This document shows positions 29,758 to 40,600 of a stretch of 64,000 bases of DNA, in pieces. The stretch is from Ascoidea rubescens DSM 1968 (lineage: Eukaryota; Ascomycota; Saccharomycetes; Ascoideales; Ascoideaceae). The notes below the pieces were generated by a model. That model was not told the DNA's origin and made no database searches. It was given only the letters and a program-made list of their open reading frames with translations. The stretch is taken from contig NW_017962915.1 in NCBI RefSeq assembly GCF_001661345.1, positions 623,657 through 687,656 on the forward strand. The letters run 5' to 3'. A program made the position numbers and the translations under genes. The first letter of the stretch is position 1. Every line of letters begins with the position of its first letter.

Positions 29758-31293
29758 TTATCGATTATTTATTGTAGAATAGTTTTCCAACTCGATCATT
29801 TCGTCCCTGAGAATCTCTGCAAACTCGTGGGTGTTATCTAAATAAAGATGATGTCCCGCGTTTTTGACAATTTTCACGTTTGCTGTAATTGTTCGACCAG
29901 ACTCATTGACCACTTTGTTATTAAGCAACTTCATTGCTTCGAATCCTCCACGAACATCCATCCAGTCGTTTTCGCCATAGATCCATGTGGTATCGCATGT
30001 CAAGTATTTGATTCTGTTCTCTTTGAAATCAATTAATGGACATCTTGGAACTCCTCCAGCACTTAAAACATGGTTTAAAATGTATTCCCCTGATCCTTTT
30101 GAATTGAATATGATATAGGCATATTTGTGTAGTAGATTTTTTTCTTCCTCATTATCTAAATTATCAAACCTTCTTGAGCTCCATCCACTCACAAGATACG
30201 AACCCAATGGCCCAAAATATCTAACCAAGCTAAAAGGTGAATAATTTTGATTCCATAACATGTCATAGTATTTTGGAATATCTGGTAATTTACTTGGTTT
30301 AATTATTCCTGCTGGGCTGACCATCAAGATTTTTCGAAATTTATTGGGATATTTCATATTGAAAACAGAGATTAAATAACCTCCCAATGAATGAGCACAT
30401 ATTAATATATTTTCCGAGTTATTTAATTTTCTTAATTTTCTCCAATTTTCCAATGAATCGACAAAAAAATCCTCGCTATTAGATAAATTTGAACATCGAA
30501 ATTCAGGTCGAGAAGAGACACCATATCCTAATAAATCAATTGCATGAAGACACCAATTCGAATTTTCAAAGCTTAAAAAACTTTGAAAATTCTTAAGAAA
30601 AAAACCAATTCCTCCACCATATCCATGTAAGAAGATTAAATGATTTAAATTTGGATCATTAGATTGCTTACCCTTTGGGTAGATTACAAATTCATTAATA
30701 TAATTTTGATAGGTTATATTTCTGTGAAATTTTTCATCTTCACTAAAATCATTATTGAAAAATTGTTCATCATTTTCCGATATTTTTATTACATTATTAT
30801 TTTTATCTAAATTAATTGGAATTTTCAAAATTTTCGACTCAAAAAGTTCATTTGCATGTGGATAACAATCTAATAACGATAATAAATCATCTTGAACTTT
30901 ATAAGCTTCATTTCGAATTTTAAAATCTTCAAAGGATTCTTTAAAACTTAATGGAAAAGTATTAGATAAAAGCTTTGATAATGGAACACCTGAAGGTGCA
31001 GTTGATAGTTTATATTGCGATTGTTTTGAATTAATACTTATAGTTGGATCGATATTCTGATTTTGATTTTTAATTTCAGTTTTCTTGTTTAATCGGTAAT
31101 CTTTGATTAAATTATCAATTTGTTTTGAAAAATCTTTTAAATTGAAATTATTTGAAGAGGGAAGTTTTGGAGAAGTTGATTCTGAAGAATCTGTTGAATA
31201 GTTTTTTTTTGCAAATATATTATAAAAACTAAATGAATTATGAAAAATAACATTTGGTTTGGATAAAATTGTATTCAATATTACTAAACTCAT
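29758..31293 (-). CDS. CLD1: mitochondrial alpha/beta hydrolase, Cld1/Ict1/Ecm18 family
   Basis: The 511-residue protein belongs to the ABHD4/5-like family with yeast Cld1 (cardiolipin deacylase), Ict1 (lysophosphatidate acyltransferase) and Ecm18. The first 35 residues are basic and hydroxylated, ending AKKNYST, consistent with a mitochondrial presequence. A poorly conserved spacer runs to about 200. The core has FLHGYGGGIGFF (221-232) as oxyanion region, AIDLLGYGVSSRP, the nucleophile elbow AHSLGGY with Ser302, WIYGENDWMD with Asp443, and NAGHHLYLDN (478-487), which holds the catalytic His and the HX4D motif. The start is the first ATG at 31293. Sequence alone does not tell phospholipase from acyltransferase. 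The family usually acts on cardiolipin or lysophospholipids at mitochondrial membranes. Confidence 0.85.
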   Translation of the reverse strand: MSLVILNTILSKPNVIFHNSFSFYNIFAKKNYSTDSSESTSPKLPSSNNFNLKDFSKQIDNLIKDYRLNKKTEIKNQNQNIDPTISINSKQSQYKLSTAPSGVPLSKLLSNTFPLSFKESFEDFKIRNEAYKVQDDLLSLLDCYPHANELFESKILKIPINLDKNNNVIKISENDEQFFNNDFSEDEKFHRNITYQNYINEFVIYPKGKQSNDPNLNHLIFLHGYGGGIGFFLKNFQSFLSFENSNWCLHAIDLLGYGVSSRPEFRCSNLSNSEDFFVDSLENWRKLRKLNNSENILICAHSLGGYLISVFNMKYPNKFRKILMVSPAGIIKPSKLPDIPKYYDMLWNQNYSPFSLVRYFGPLGSYLVSGWSSRRFDNLDNEEEKNLLHKYAYIIFNSKGSGEYILNHVLSAGGVPRCPLIDFKENRIKYLTCDTTWIYGENDWMDVRGGFEAMKLLNNKVVNESGRTITANVKIVKNAGHHLYLDNTHEFAEILRDEMIELENYSTINNR

Positions 31294-32015
31294 TTCTTTT
31301 TGAATGATTTTTCATAAGACTAAAAAAAAAAATTAAATATTTCGAAATTAGGTATATCCATAATTTAGGATAAGTGAGGGACGAACAACTTGGAGATGGT
31401 TTGATAAAAAAAAAAAGAAATCAACACTAAAATAAATGAGAAAGGATTTCAAATAAACAGGTGAATAAGTATAGATATAAATCCAGTGATTAAGAAAAAA
31501 ATATTTTAAGATAAAATGAACTCACTTTTGCTGAAATTAAGCTCTGTTTTTCAAAATTTTTATTCAACAATTTAACATGATCCCATCAAACGCTCAAACC
31601 TTATTGGCTGGGAAAGCTCAACCAACAGGTATTTTTTTAATGTTTATGGGTGAAATTTAAGCAGATTGAATGGTGGACTTTGAAGAAAATAAGAATTCAA
31701 GTATTATATATTAAATTAGAATACTAAAAACGAGAAAGGGAAATAGAGCATATATATAAACCATACTATAAAAAAAAAGTTGTATCTTTAATAAACACCT
31801 AACAGAAACAAAAGAATACGTAACTTCTGAACTGAATAAAGCAAATAATATTAATAAAAAAAACAAGAAGCAAAATGGGCATAAAGATAATGAAAAAAAG
31901 TTGAAACAAAAACAAAAGTATATATATATATTTTTTGATTGTTTCAAGGTTTTTATTGGATTTTTTGATTTTAAATTTTTTTTAAAAAAAAAGTTGGGTT
32001 TAAAAAAAAAATAGA
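31294..32015. other. spacer CLD1 - FAA1
   Basis: Very A-rich on the plus strand. This is the CLD1 promoter side plus the FAA1 3' end. A 27-codon plus-strand ORF at 31577-31660 begins MIPSNAQTLLAGK and is followed by GTATTT, but no second exon can be supported. No gene is called. Confidence 0.5.
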
Positions 32016-34112
32016 TTAATTACTATTGTAAACATCCTCGATTTCAGCTTTACAACTATCAACAATTGCCTTTCTTTGTAATTTATGAGCGGCAGAAAGC
32101 ATGTTATTTTCAGGAGTCCATTCTTCATCGACTAAAACAACACCTATGATTAATTCAATACCAGCCAAACCTAAGGAGGAACCAGTTTTAATTAAATCTT
32201 TTGTAATAGCGTTTTTCAATTTTTTATCATGAACCACGGAATGAAATTCAACATCATCTTCAGATTCATACAAACCTAATTCAACGGCCAATTTCTTTAA
32301 TTGAGGTTCATTTGGAACAACCAAAGCAATGGGCTTAACTTTTGTTTGATCAGCATAACAGCAGATGTTAGCCACAAGTGAATTGGTTCTATAAGTTGAT
32401 TCAAGTTTTTCTAGAGCAATGTATTCACCATTTGCAGTTTTAACTAGATTTTTTTTACGGTCAATGACCTTCAATTGGCCAGTTTTAGTCCATTCAGCAA
32501 TATCACCAGTACAAAACCAACCATCTTCCGTGAATGATTCCTTGTTTTCTTTATCGTTGTTTAAATAACCTGGAGTAACGGGGGCACCTGAGATAAGAAC
32601 TTCACCTTGGTCGTCTTTAGCGAAATAGCCCAATTCAGGAACATCTCTTAGTTTGACGGTAATTGAACCAGTTAACATGCCTGCGACATCGTATTCAAAG
32701 GCAAAAGGAGCAAGGACACAGGTTTGAGCAACAGTTTCAGTGAGTCCGTAACCGATTAAGAGGGGGGCGATTAGGTTACTGATAAAAATCTGAGTTTCAA
32801 CCGAGATTGGAGAACCACCATTCAAAATTTGTCTCAATTGACCACCAGTAGCAGCTTTGATTTTTTTAAAGATGACGTCGAAGATACCAGATAATGGGAT
32901 GTGATTATTTTTCATGAATAGTTTGCTCTTGTATGCAGTCCAGAAGATCTTTTGAGACAAAGGTGGCAATTTTTTGATTTGAACGAGAATACCCTTTCTG
33001 ATGGCCTCCCAAACAGCAGCAACAGCGACCATGACAGTTGGTTTGAATTCCTTCAAGTCTCCCTGACAATTTCTTAGGGATAGGTCTGTTAGAGTTTTAA
33101 CGCCACCATAACCAAGGATACCGCCCCACCAGAAGGAAATAATTTCAAACATTAGTTCAAAGATGTGGGCAAGAGGTAGGAAAGCAATGATTCTATCTTT
33201 ATCGTTAATTTGGTTTCTGTCCATAATGATTGATAAACCACCAATACCAGCTAATATGTTGCAGTGGGTGAGGATGACACCCTTTGGAACGCCAGTTGAG
33301 CCTGAGGTGTACATAACACAGGCAACGTCCTGTGGTTTTGGTGGGTTTGGAGGAATTGAGTCGAAGTTGTCTTTGCCCAATTGGATGACTTGGTCGTAGG
33401 TTATGAATTGGATGTCAGGTCTTAGTTCTTGGATTTTTTGTTTGGCGTCATTTGGGATTGAGAAAAATTTTCCATTTTGTCTTTTATCGTTTGGGTCGAT
33501 TGGCTCATCATGTATTATGTATCTGACGTTCTTAGCGACCTTTAGAGGGTTGATTAGTTTTGGGAAGAGTAGGTTATTTATGAAGATAGCCGAAGATTCA
33601 GTTTCGATTAGGGAGTGGATTAAACCTTCTTCACCAAGAGTATCATAAGCGGTTACGATTGGGATGGCTTGAGCGTTTGCAGCAAAGAAAGTTTGTAGCC
33701 ATTTTTGAGAGGTTGTGGCGAAAATGTGAAGTTTTTCTTGACCATTTGGCTGGATGCCTAGTTTAACCAAACCCTTTGAGTAGTTGTGGATGATTTCATT
33801 TAATTGAGTTTTGGTGATGTAGTTGTAGGAGCCCAATTCGTAGTATAACCAAGTTTTTTCGACTTGAGTGTCTTTTCCATTGTTTTTTTTAGTGACGAAT
33901 TTTTTCTCTTCGTGGATGTCAATTAAAGTTCTCCAGCCCATGCAATTGTTGTTTGGATTTCTGCTTAAACATTCTTGAATTAAATCGTATAAAGTGACAG
34001 CCTTTGAATCCAAGGGCTTGATGACAGGACCATCAGGAACTCTAAAATTTCTACGAGGAGCAGTTTCGCCAGGTCTGGCTTCACCGACAATAACATTGGC
34101 TTGTTTTACCAT
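32016..34112 (-). CDS. FAA1: long-chain fatty-acyl-CoA synthetase (Faa1/Faa4 type)
   Basis: This 698-residue ANL-superfamily enzyme is the same size as yeast Faa1 (700) and Faa4 (694). It activates imported and free long-chain fatty acids to acyl-CoA through an acyl-adenylate. Motifs are the P-loop YTSGSTGVPKGV (268-279), AFLPLAHIFELMFE (about 309-322), LNGGSPIS and GYGLTETVAQT (about 440-465), DGWFCTGD followed by KVIDRKKNLVKTANGEY, the fatty-acid binding/adenylation signature (about 555-590). There is no signal peptide or strong membrane segment; the yeast enzymes are peripheral on lipid droplets, ER and plasma membrane. The first ATG gives the family N-terminus. Faa1 and Faa4 cannot be separated here. 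A GC-rich island lies in the upstream region. Confidence 0.93.
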   Translation of the reverse strand: MVKQANVIVGEARPGETAPRRNFRVPDGPVIKPLDSKAVTLYDLIQECLSRNPNNNCMGWRTLIDIHEEKKFVTKKNNGKDTQVEKTWLYYELGSYNYITKTQLNEIIHNYSKGLVKLGIQPNGQEKLHIFATTSQKWLQTFFAANAQAIPIVTAYDTLGEEGLIHSLIETESSAIFINNLLFPKLINPLKVAKNVRYIIHDEPIDPNDKRQNGKFFSIPNDAKQKIQELRPDIQFITYDQVIQLGKDNFDSIPPNPPKPQDVACVMYTSGSTGVPKGVILTHCNILAGIGGLSIIMDRNQINDKDRIIAFLPLAHIFELMFEIISFWWGGILGYGGVKTLTDLSLRNCQGDLKEFKPTVMVAVAAVWEAIRKGILVQIKKLPPLSQKIFWTAYKSKLFMKNNHIPLSGIFDVIFKKIKAATGGQLRQILNGGSPISVETQIFISNLIAPLLIGYGLTETVAQTCVLAPFAFEYDVAGMLTGSITVKLRDVPELGYFAKDDQGEVLISGAPVTPGYLNNDKENKESFTEDGWFCTGDIAEWTKTGQLKVIDRKKNLVKTANGEYIALEKLESTYRTNSLVANICCYADQTKVKPIALVVPNEPQLKKLAVELGLYESEDDVEFHSVVHDKKLKNAITKDLIKTGSSLGLAGIELIIGVVLVDEEWTPENNMLSAAHKLQRKAIVDSCKAEIEDVYNSN

Positions 34113-35901
34113 TTTGAAGAGAGGAAGGTAGGTGGAGGGAAAGTGGCAAATAAGAAGAAAGTAAGGAGAGGATAATTGAAGATGGGGAAGATCGACAGTG
34201 AGAAATTAAGAAAAATAGAAGAAAAAGAGAAGTAAGACGAGTTGAAGAGATGAGGGTGGTTATAACAGTGCTGACGGCTCTGACCAGGATTGAGATAAAT
34301 ATAGTTGAGTTTATATATGAGAGGGAAGAGCAGAAAACAAATGATCAATACTGAGGAGATAATCCAGTAAGAGAGAAGAAGATTAAAGAATAGATGATGG
34401 ATATTTAAATAGAGAGATGGGATATGATGTGATTAATATATGCTGGGAGAAGAGTGAAGCAATTGATAAGAGAGATTTGAGACAGCAGAGCAAGAGAGCC
34501 AGGACAAAAAACAGAAAGAGGGATAAGTAGGACCTGGAGCTAAAACAAGAAAGCAGACGAAATAGGAGAATGATATCAAAACAATTGCCCAGCAGCACCA
34601 GCAGCAGGGACTATTGCTGAGCTCTGCTCCACGACAGGAGCCTCCCCAGCCCAACATAACAGCCTGCTGCCCATGCTGCGTCTGGCGTTGCCGGCGCTGG
34701 CGCTGGAGCTCGCTCCCAACGTCCGCCCCGGTGCACACGGATCTCGTGCCTGTTGCCATACTGAACTCGCGGATAGACACCACGGGTCGAATTGTTGGGC
34801 TGCTGGTTGTGCAAGCTATCCGTGAGATGATCTCCCGCACTTGGCGATTTACAGTTGTTGGTTCCCGCTCCACGTCACGGGATCTAACAGCGCTAACAAT
34901 CCCCACACTCGCAGACGCCACCGCCACCGCGGTCTCATGTTGGCCCGTGATATGCACACTTTCTGCACGTGCAAGAAGAAGGCCACCCGGCTCAGGGCTT
35001 GTTTTATTTTTAACGTGCCGAAGTCAAAAGCAAGAGTTTGTTCCCAACTCTGAGATCACTTTGCTTCCAATTGCTGTGGTTCTTCTGCCCAAACTCTAAG
35101 CAAACCTCTAAGCAAACCTCTCTGAAACCTCTGCTATCTTTAACCATTTCACCTTATTGCCTTATCATGTTTTGGTCGTTTTTTTCTCAAAGCTTCCAGC
35201 TCACTCTGTATTTTCGCTGACCCTCCAATTTTCTCTCATCCAACACACACACCAATGTTCGTCGCTCGCCGCCCAAAGCTTTCTGGATTTTGGCTGTATC
35301 GGAGATAATCACCTCACCTGTTCAGACGATATCTCCCAGTACTGTCTCGCATGCAGGTATAAATAGAATGCTGAGAAAGGTCAAAAAGGGAAGCTGATTC
35401 TATTTTGATCTCTTAAATCACTTTCATTTCCCTTTTAAGCCGAATGTAAACACTCTTTCACTTCAACTTCACATTGTCCATAACGTCTCTCTTAATGACT
35501 TCTGATAATAAAGGGTTGGTCCTTTTTCGACAAACTAATTGAATGGAAATTTCATTACTTTGCACTTTACAGAAAAAATGATTGAAAAACTATAAAAGTC
35601 GTATTTTAAAAATAATCTTTCTAAAAATATATAAATATTTCCTTTTTCTCGTTATTTATTCAATCTGTTTTATTTTCTTTCGTTTTTTCGTTTTTTTTTC
35701 TTTTCTTCCATATTTGTTCCTTCTTTTTATCTTCTATATATTAAAATCTACATTTTATACTATACACAATTCATATACTGTCGCTATCTAATAGTATTAT
35801 CTTTCGCTATCCTCGCACATCCGACTATATCCTCTCTCACTGATTTACATTGTATCAATCCTCCTCTCTATAACAATAAACTATCGCAATTACCGTTCAA
35901 A
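34113..35901. promoter_or_regulatory. 1.8 kb divergent FAA1 / wall-protein promoter with GC island
   Basis: The FAA1-proximal side (34113-34560) is purine-rich. About 34600-35000 is a sharp GC-rich island (GCTG/CAGC words, CGCTGGCGCTGG near 34696). The wall-protein side has TATAAATAG at about 35360 and a long T/C-rich leader (about 35630-35890). ORFs across the island run in several frames on both strands (the longest at 34433-34957 minus) and are not family-like. Confidence 0.55.
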
Positions 35902-36900
35902 ATGCTATCTAATATTCTTTCGCTCTTTGTTTTGTCCTCCGTTTTAAAAGTCGCTCTTGCTGATGATTCTGATTCCTTCTACTTGTTCTCAATTGCAACT
36001 GGAACTAATCTAAACTTCGAGCAAATTGTTATCAAAGATGATGCTTTACTTATTCAAATCCCTAGAACCAGTGATTTCGACTCCTCATTGACAAATTTCG
36101 AAGGTTACATCAACACCAAAGGTCAAATAATTGTTTCTTCTGATGGTGATTCATATCTTGAATTCGATGATGAAAAATTGAAAACAACCGATTCTGATGG
36201 CTCGTCTCCCTTTTCAATCTCAAATAACGTAATTCAATTCGATGGTGACTCCTCTTTCAAAGCTTGTCCAAATGATGATGATAAATCAACTTATTCAATC
36301 TACTCTAAAGACCATGACTGTGATGACTCGGTTGATATTGTATTAAGAACTGGTAATGTTGCTCTTTCTCAACCAGTAAATCAATACTCTCCATCCGATG
36401 TTAGTGAATCCTCATCTTCCTCAAGAGCATCTTCCTCTTCCTCTTCCTCTTCTTCTTCCTCTTCCTCATCATCATCCTCTTCCTCATCATCATCCTCTTT
36501 TTCATCATCTACGGCCTCATCCACCTCATCGTCATCTTTAGAAGCTTCCTCTTCAGCTTCTCCTTCTTCTTCAGCCCCCGTATCATCTTCATCCACTGTT
36601 CTTTCATCATCCTCAGCTGTTCCATCCTCCTCAGATTCTTCTTCGGCTGCCCCATCATCCTCCGCCGCTGCTTCCTCTTTCATTTCTTCTTTCATTTCTT
36701 CATCTACCTTGGAAACCAAATATGTTCCTGCATCCACTGTTCCAGTAGATGATGAAGAAGAAGAATCTTCTCTCTCATCCTCTACTGTTGTCCCCGCTCT
36801 CGAACAAAGTAATAATGCCATCTCAAACATTAACCTTTCAATCAATTCTTTCATCATCATCTTCTCTTTAGTCTTTACCTTTCTCTTGATGTCAATTTAA
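35902..36900 (+). CDS. Cwp1-like GPI-anchored cell-wall mannoprotein
   Basis: The 332-residue secreted protein has a signal peptide at 1-20 ending KVALA. A 140-residue folded domain begins DSDSFYLFSIATGTNLNF, resembling the start of yeast Cwp1 (SIRSGSDLQY), with paired Cys (about 133, 150) in FKACPNDD and DHDCDD. The Ser-rich stalk (about 165-270, with a near-pure Ser run at 171-200) would be heavily O-mannosylated. The C-terminus has a small-residue omega region followed by a hydrophobic tail ending FTFLLMSI, a standard GPI signal. No DGQJQ-type Pir repeat is present. The Ser codons are mixed TCT/TCC/TCA, so the tract is not a simple microsatellite. Function: a structural wall glycoprotein. 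The orthology to Cwp1 is tentative. Confidence 0.82.
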   Translation: MLSNILSLFVLSSVLKVALADDSDSFYLFSIATGTNLNFEQIVIKDDALLIQIPRTSDFDSSLTNFEGYINTKGQIIVSSDGDSYLEFDDEKLKTTDSDGSSPFSISNNVIQFDGDSSFKACPNDDDKSTYSIYSKDHDCDDSVDIVLRTGNVALSQPVNQYSPSDVSESSSSSRASSSSSSSSSSSSSSSSSSSSSSSFSSSTASSTSSSSLEASSSASPSSSAPVSSSSTVLSSSSAVPSSSDSSSAAPSSSAAASSFISSFISSSTLETKYVPASTVPVDDEEEESSLSSSTVVPALEQSNNAISNINLSINSFIIIFSLVFTFLLMSI

Positions 36901-37601
36901 TCTATTAACTAATTATTAATTCTTTATTTACCTACTTACCTACCTACTTTTATTTTTATCTTTCATTCTCATTCTTATTTCTTTCCTTTACCTTATATTC
37001 TCACTTCCCTGTTATTCTTAATTTCTTTTTATCACATTTTATTAAAATTTTTTTCTTTTTTTTTTTCGTATCTAGACACATTCCTTTGGTTGACGGTTAT
37101 AATTATTTCTTCAAAATTACAAAAAGTTGAACTGGTCTTACTGGTCTTATTGGCATTGATTTTATAAATTCACTTAAAAAAAGCAAAAAAAACAACAAAA
37201 AAACAACAAAAAAAAATTAAATAGTTTTGATTTCTTTTCTTTCTAATTCACTTTATCTCACTTACCTCTACTTTTCTTTTTTTTTCTTTTTATTTTACTC
37301 TTATATATCATCTTTTATAAGTACTTTCTATAGGGTTGTTATAATTTATATCATATTTGAATTATTTCTATTTATAATTTGCCGATAATTTTAGAAGAAA
37401 ACTCAAAAAAATAAGGCTTCTGCAGGCTAATGCAAAAATGCAGACAATACTGTGAGACCCCAGAGACGGTTCTTGAAAATAAACCTTATTTTCTTTTTTT
37501 TTCTTTTAAACTTTAACCCATTACAAATCTCACTTTTCCATCCTCATGAGCATTTTTCGCGATTACTTATTTCTATTATTGAGAATGACGATCTGATAAT
37601 A
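36901..37601. promoter_or_regulatory. spacer wall protein - RAD4
   Basis: T-rich 3' end with CTTACCTACCTAC near 36930-36947, then AT-rich RAD4 promoter. TCGCGA at 37557-37562, 40 bases before the RAD4 ATG, resembles an MCB. No gene is seen. Confidence 0.55.
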
Positions 37602-40600
37602 ATGTCATTACCCAAAGAGGTTTTCGAATTGTTATTGGACCAGTATAAACAAGACGAATCCAATTCTAGCTCAAGCTCAAGCTCAAGCTCAGGTTCAACT
37701 CTTGACTCAAAACTAAATTCATCTCTTAGCATTAATAATTCAAAGAAAAATAAATCAGTCGAAAATAAAAGGGATTCAAAGAAGAAAATTACATCGACTG
37801 GAAATGTTAATTCCAACAAGACTGAAAGGTCTGCTCACAAAAACTCCAAAAGCTCAAAACAACCAGTGAGAAATGAGAAATCCAATAAAAGCAAAGGAAA
37901 AGGAAAAGAAAAAGAAGAAGAAAAGATTATTGATTTAGATAATAGCACTATTAACGACCAAAATTGCAATGAAAATCAGTTAATTGATTCTACCTTGGCA
38001 GAAGCCTCAAAAAATTTACTGAATTTTAACAATAAAGAGAATTTTTCAAATATAAACAAATTGAAAAAAAATGAAAATGTCTCTAAAATAATCACAATTA
38101 ATCCCTTGCAAAAAAAACAATTATCTGAAAACTTACAAAAAATGGATGATTATATAATTGTATCCAGTGATTCAGATGATAATTTTATTGATGAATTTAA
38201 TGAAGAGCCAGTTCAATTTGATGAAGTTTCCTGGGAAAAAAATTATTCAAATGATAGTAAAAATAAAAATATTAATCTCAATTTAAGTGAAAAAAATAAC
38301 GTAAATGTTATCATTGAAGATGCTTCTAATCAAAATACATATAAAAACAAATCTAATAAAATTCTTAATAATAACGATAATGAAGAGAGTGATGACGATG
38401 ATAGTGACGATGAGCTTGAAGATTTATTGAATTTTGATTCCGATAATAAAAATCTGTTCTTGGACGTTTTCAAAAATATAAATACAGATTCATCAAAGCC
38501 AGATGAAGAGGTTTTGAATGTTACTATTAAGAAAAATTTAAATGAAAGCAATAAGAAAAAAAATAGGAAATTTTTAATAATTTCTAAAGAAGAAAGAGAT
38601 TTTAGGAAAAAAATCCATATACTATATCTAGTTTGTATGATAATCCATGGGAAAATTAGAAATAAATGGATAAATGATCCAATGTTATTAAATTTTCTAT
38701 TGGCTAATTTTATTACAAAGAAAGTGCTTACTGAATTGCATCCTCATAAATTTTCAAATAAAAAACAACTAAATGGATTATATTCTCGGAAATTTTTAGA
38801 TGGTTTAAAACGGTTGATGTTATTTTGGTCAAATATTTTTAAAGTGAGTAATTATAATTCAGGGATATTTAAAAAAAAATGGAGCGAAATATTGAGTAAT
38901 GATTTCCCATCAGAATCAATTGATTTTAATAAATTTGTTGATTATATATTGAGACTTAATGCTGGTAGAGATATTGCAGTACAAGGGTTTGTTGCGTTAT
39001 TAAGAGCGGCGGATGTTAATGCAAGACTAGTATTTTCCTTGCAACCACCAGATTTTACAAGTATATCTAAAACAAATTTAGATTTAAATTTAGAAATGGA
39101 AACAGATAGTTTGAACAAAAGAAAGAGGCTGGGTTTATCTCCAGTTAATTCTCGGAAAAAGAGTCGTGCAAATGTTGAGTTGGAGAGACCAAAGACGTCT
39201 ATTGAAATAAAATTGAATGAAATATCTAGGAAAAATGGAAATTTTAAGAAATTAAAGAAAAAGAAGACTCCATTATTAAGACCATTGAATCCATATTTAT
39301 CACCATATCCTGTATTTTGGGCCGAGGCATGGAATCCGTATATTAAAAAATGGATAACGATTGATCCAGTACACTTTAAAATTGTTGAAAACATTGTTAG
39401 AAAATCCAAATTAGAACCACCATTAAATGATGTTAGAAATCAATTAACATATGTGATTGGTTTTGATAAATTTGGAAATATAAAGGATATTACTAGAAGA
39501 TATGCAAGCAATTATCTATCGAAAACCAGAAGAAAAAGAATTGATAGGGTTGATAACTGGAGTTTATGGTATAAAAAAATGTTGGAAAAGTTATCTAAAA
39601 AAAGCAACAACAAGAAAAGTAAATTAGAAAAAGAAATAGATTTTTTAGAGGATTTGGAGTTTAAAAAAAGAGATATTAACGAAGGTATGCCTAATAGTTA
39701 TCAGGATTTTAAAAATCATCCAGTGTATGCTTTAGAAGAACAATTGAAGCAAAATGAAATATTATATCCTAAAAAAGCTTGTGGGACAATAAAATTAAAA
39801 GGTAAAAACAAATTGTTAAAAGTTTATCGAAGAGAAAATGTTCAAAAACTAAAATCTGTTAGAGCTTGGTTTATTAGTGGACGGATATTAAAGGTAGGAG
39901 CACGAACATTGCGAATTAGAAAGGCTAAGCCTATGAAATTACGAGGGAAAAATTTTACAAGAGACTTTGATGAAGAAAATGAGGATGTTAGATTATATGC
40001 TGAGTTTCAAACCGAATTGTATAAACCTCCACCGGTAAAGGATGGAAAGGTTCCAAAAACCGAGTATGGGAAAATTGAGGTTTTTCAGAAATCAATGATT
40101 CCAGAAGGAGGTGCATTGATAAGGGAAAAATTTGCTGCAAGAGCTGCAAAGATTATCGGTGTTGATTATGCATTAGCAGTTGAGGGATTTGAGTTTTCTG
40201 GAAGAAGCGTAACTTCAAAAATTCCAGGCATAGTTGTTGCAGAAGAATACAAAGAAGCAGTATTATTAGTCTGTGATCAACTTTGTCAAGAGCAAATTGA
40301 GCAAGAAAGAAATGATATTGAAATGATTGCATTGAATGCTTGGAAAATATTAATAAATAGCTTGGTTGTGGAAGATAGATTAAACAGAGAGCATGGGGAA
40401 ATCATTGAGGACAAAAAAACAATAAATTCAAAAGATATTATGGAATCTGATTTAAAAGATAATATAGAAAATGAGTTAGAAAGAGAATTAGAGGAAAAGT
40501 TAAAACAGAATAAAGAAGCTGCAGATAGTATTGGGCCAGGAGGATTTGAGTCAGGAGGATTTGAACCGGGTGGTTTTTTTGCTGCAAACTCTGAATACGT

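Noticed and set aside
31577-31660. Short plus-strand ORF starting MIPSNAQTLLAGK, possibly a first exon before GTATTT
   Set aside because: No matching second exon, branch point to 3' site pairing or family resemblance could be supported.
34433-34957. 174-codon minus and 161-codon plus ORFs overlapping in the FAA1 upstream island
   Set aside because: Mutually overlapping frames on both strands of a GC-rich promoter; no recognisable motifs.
36381-36860. 159-codon Glu/Asp-rich minus-strand ORF
   Set aside because: Antisense shadow of the Ser-rich stalk of the wall protein (TCN codons read as GAN).
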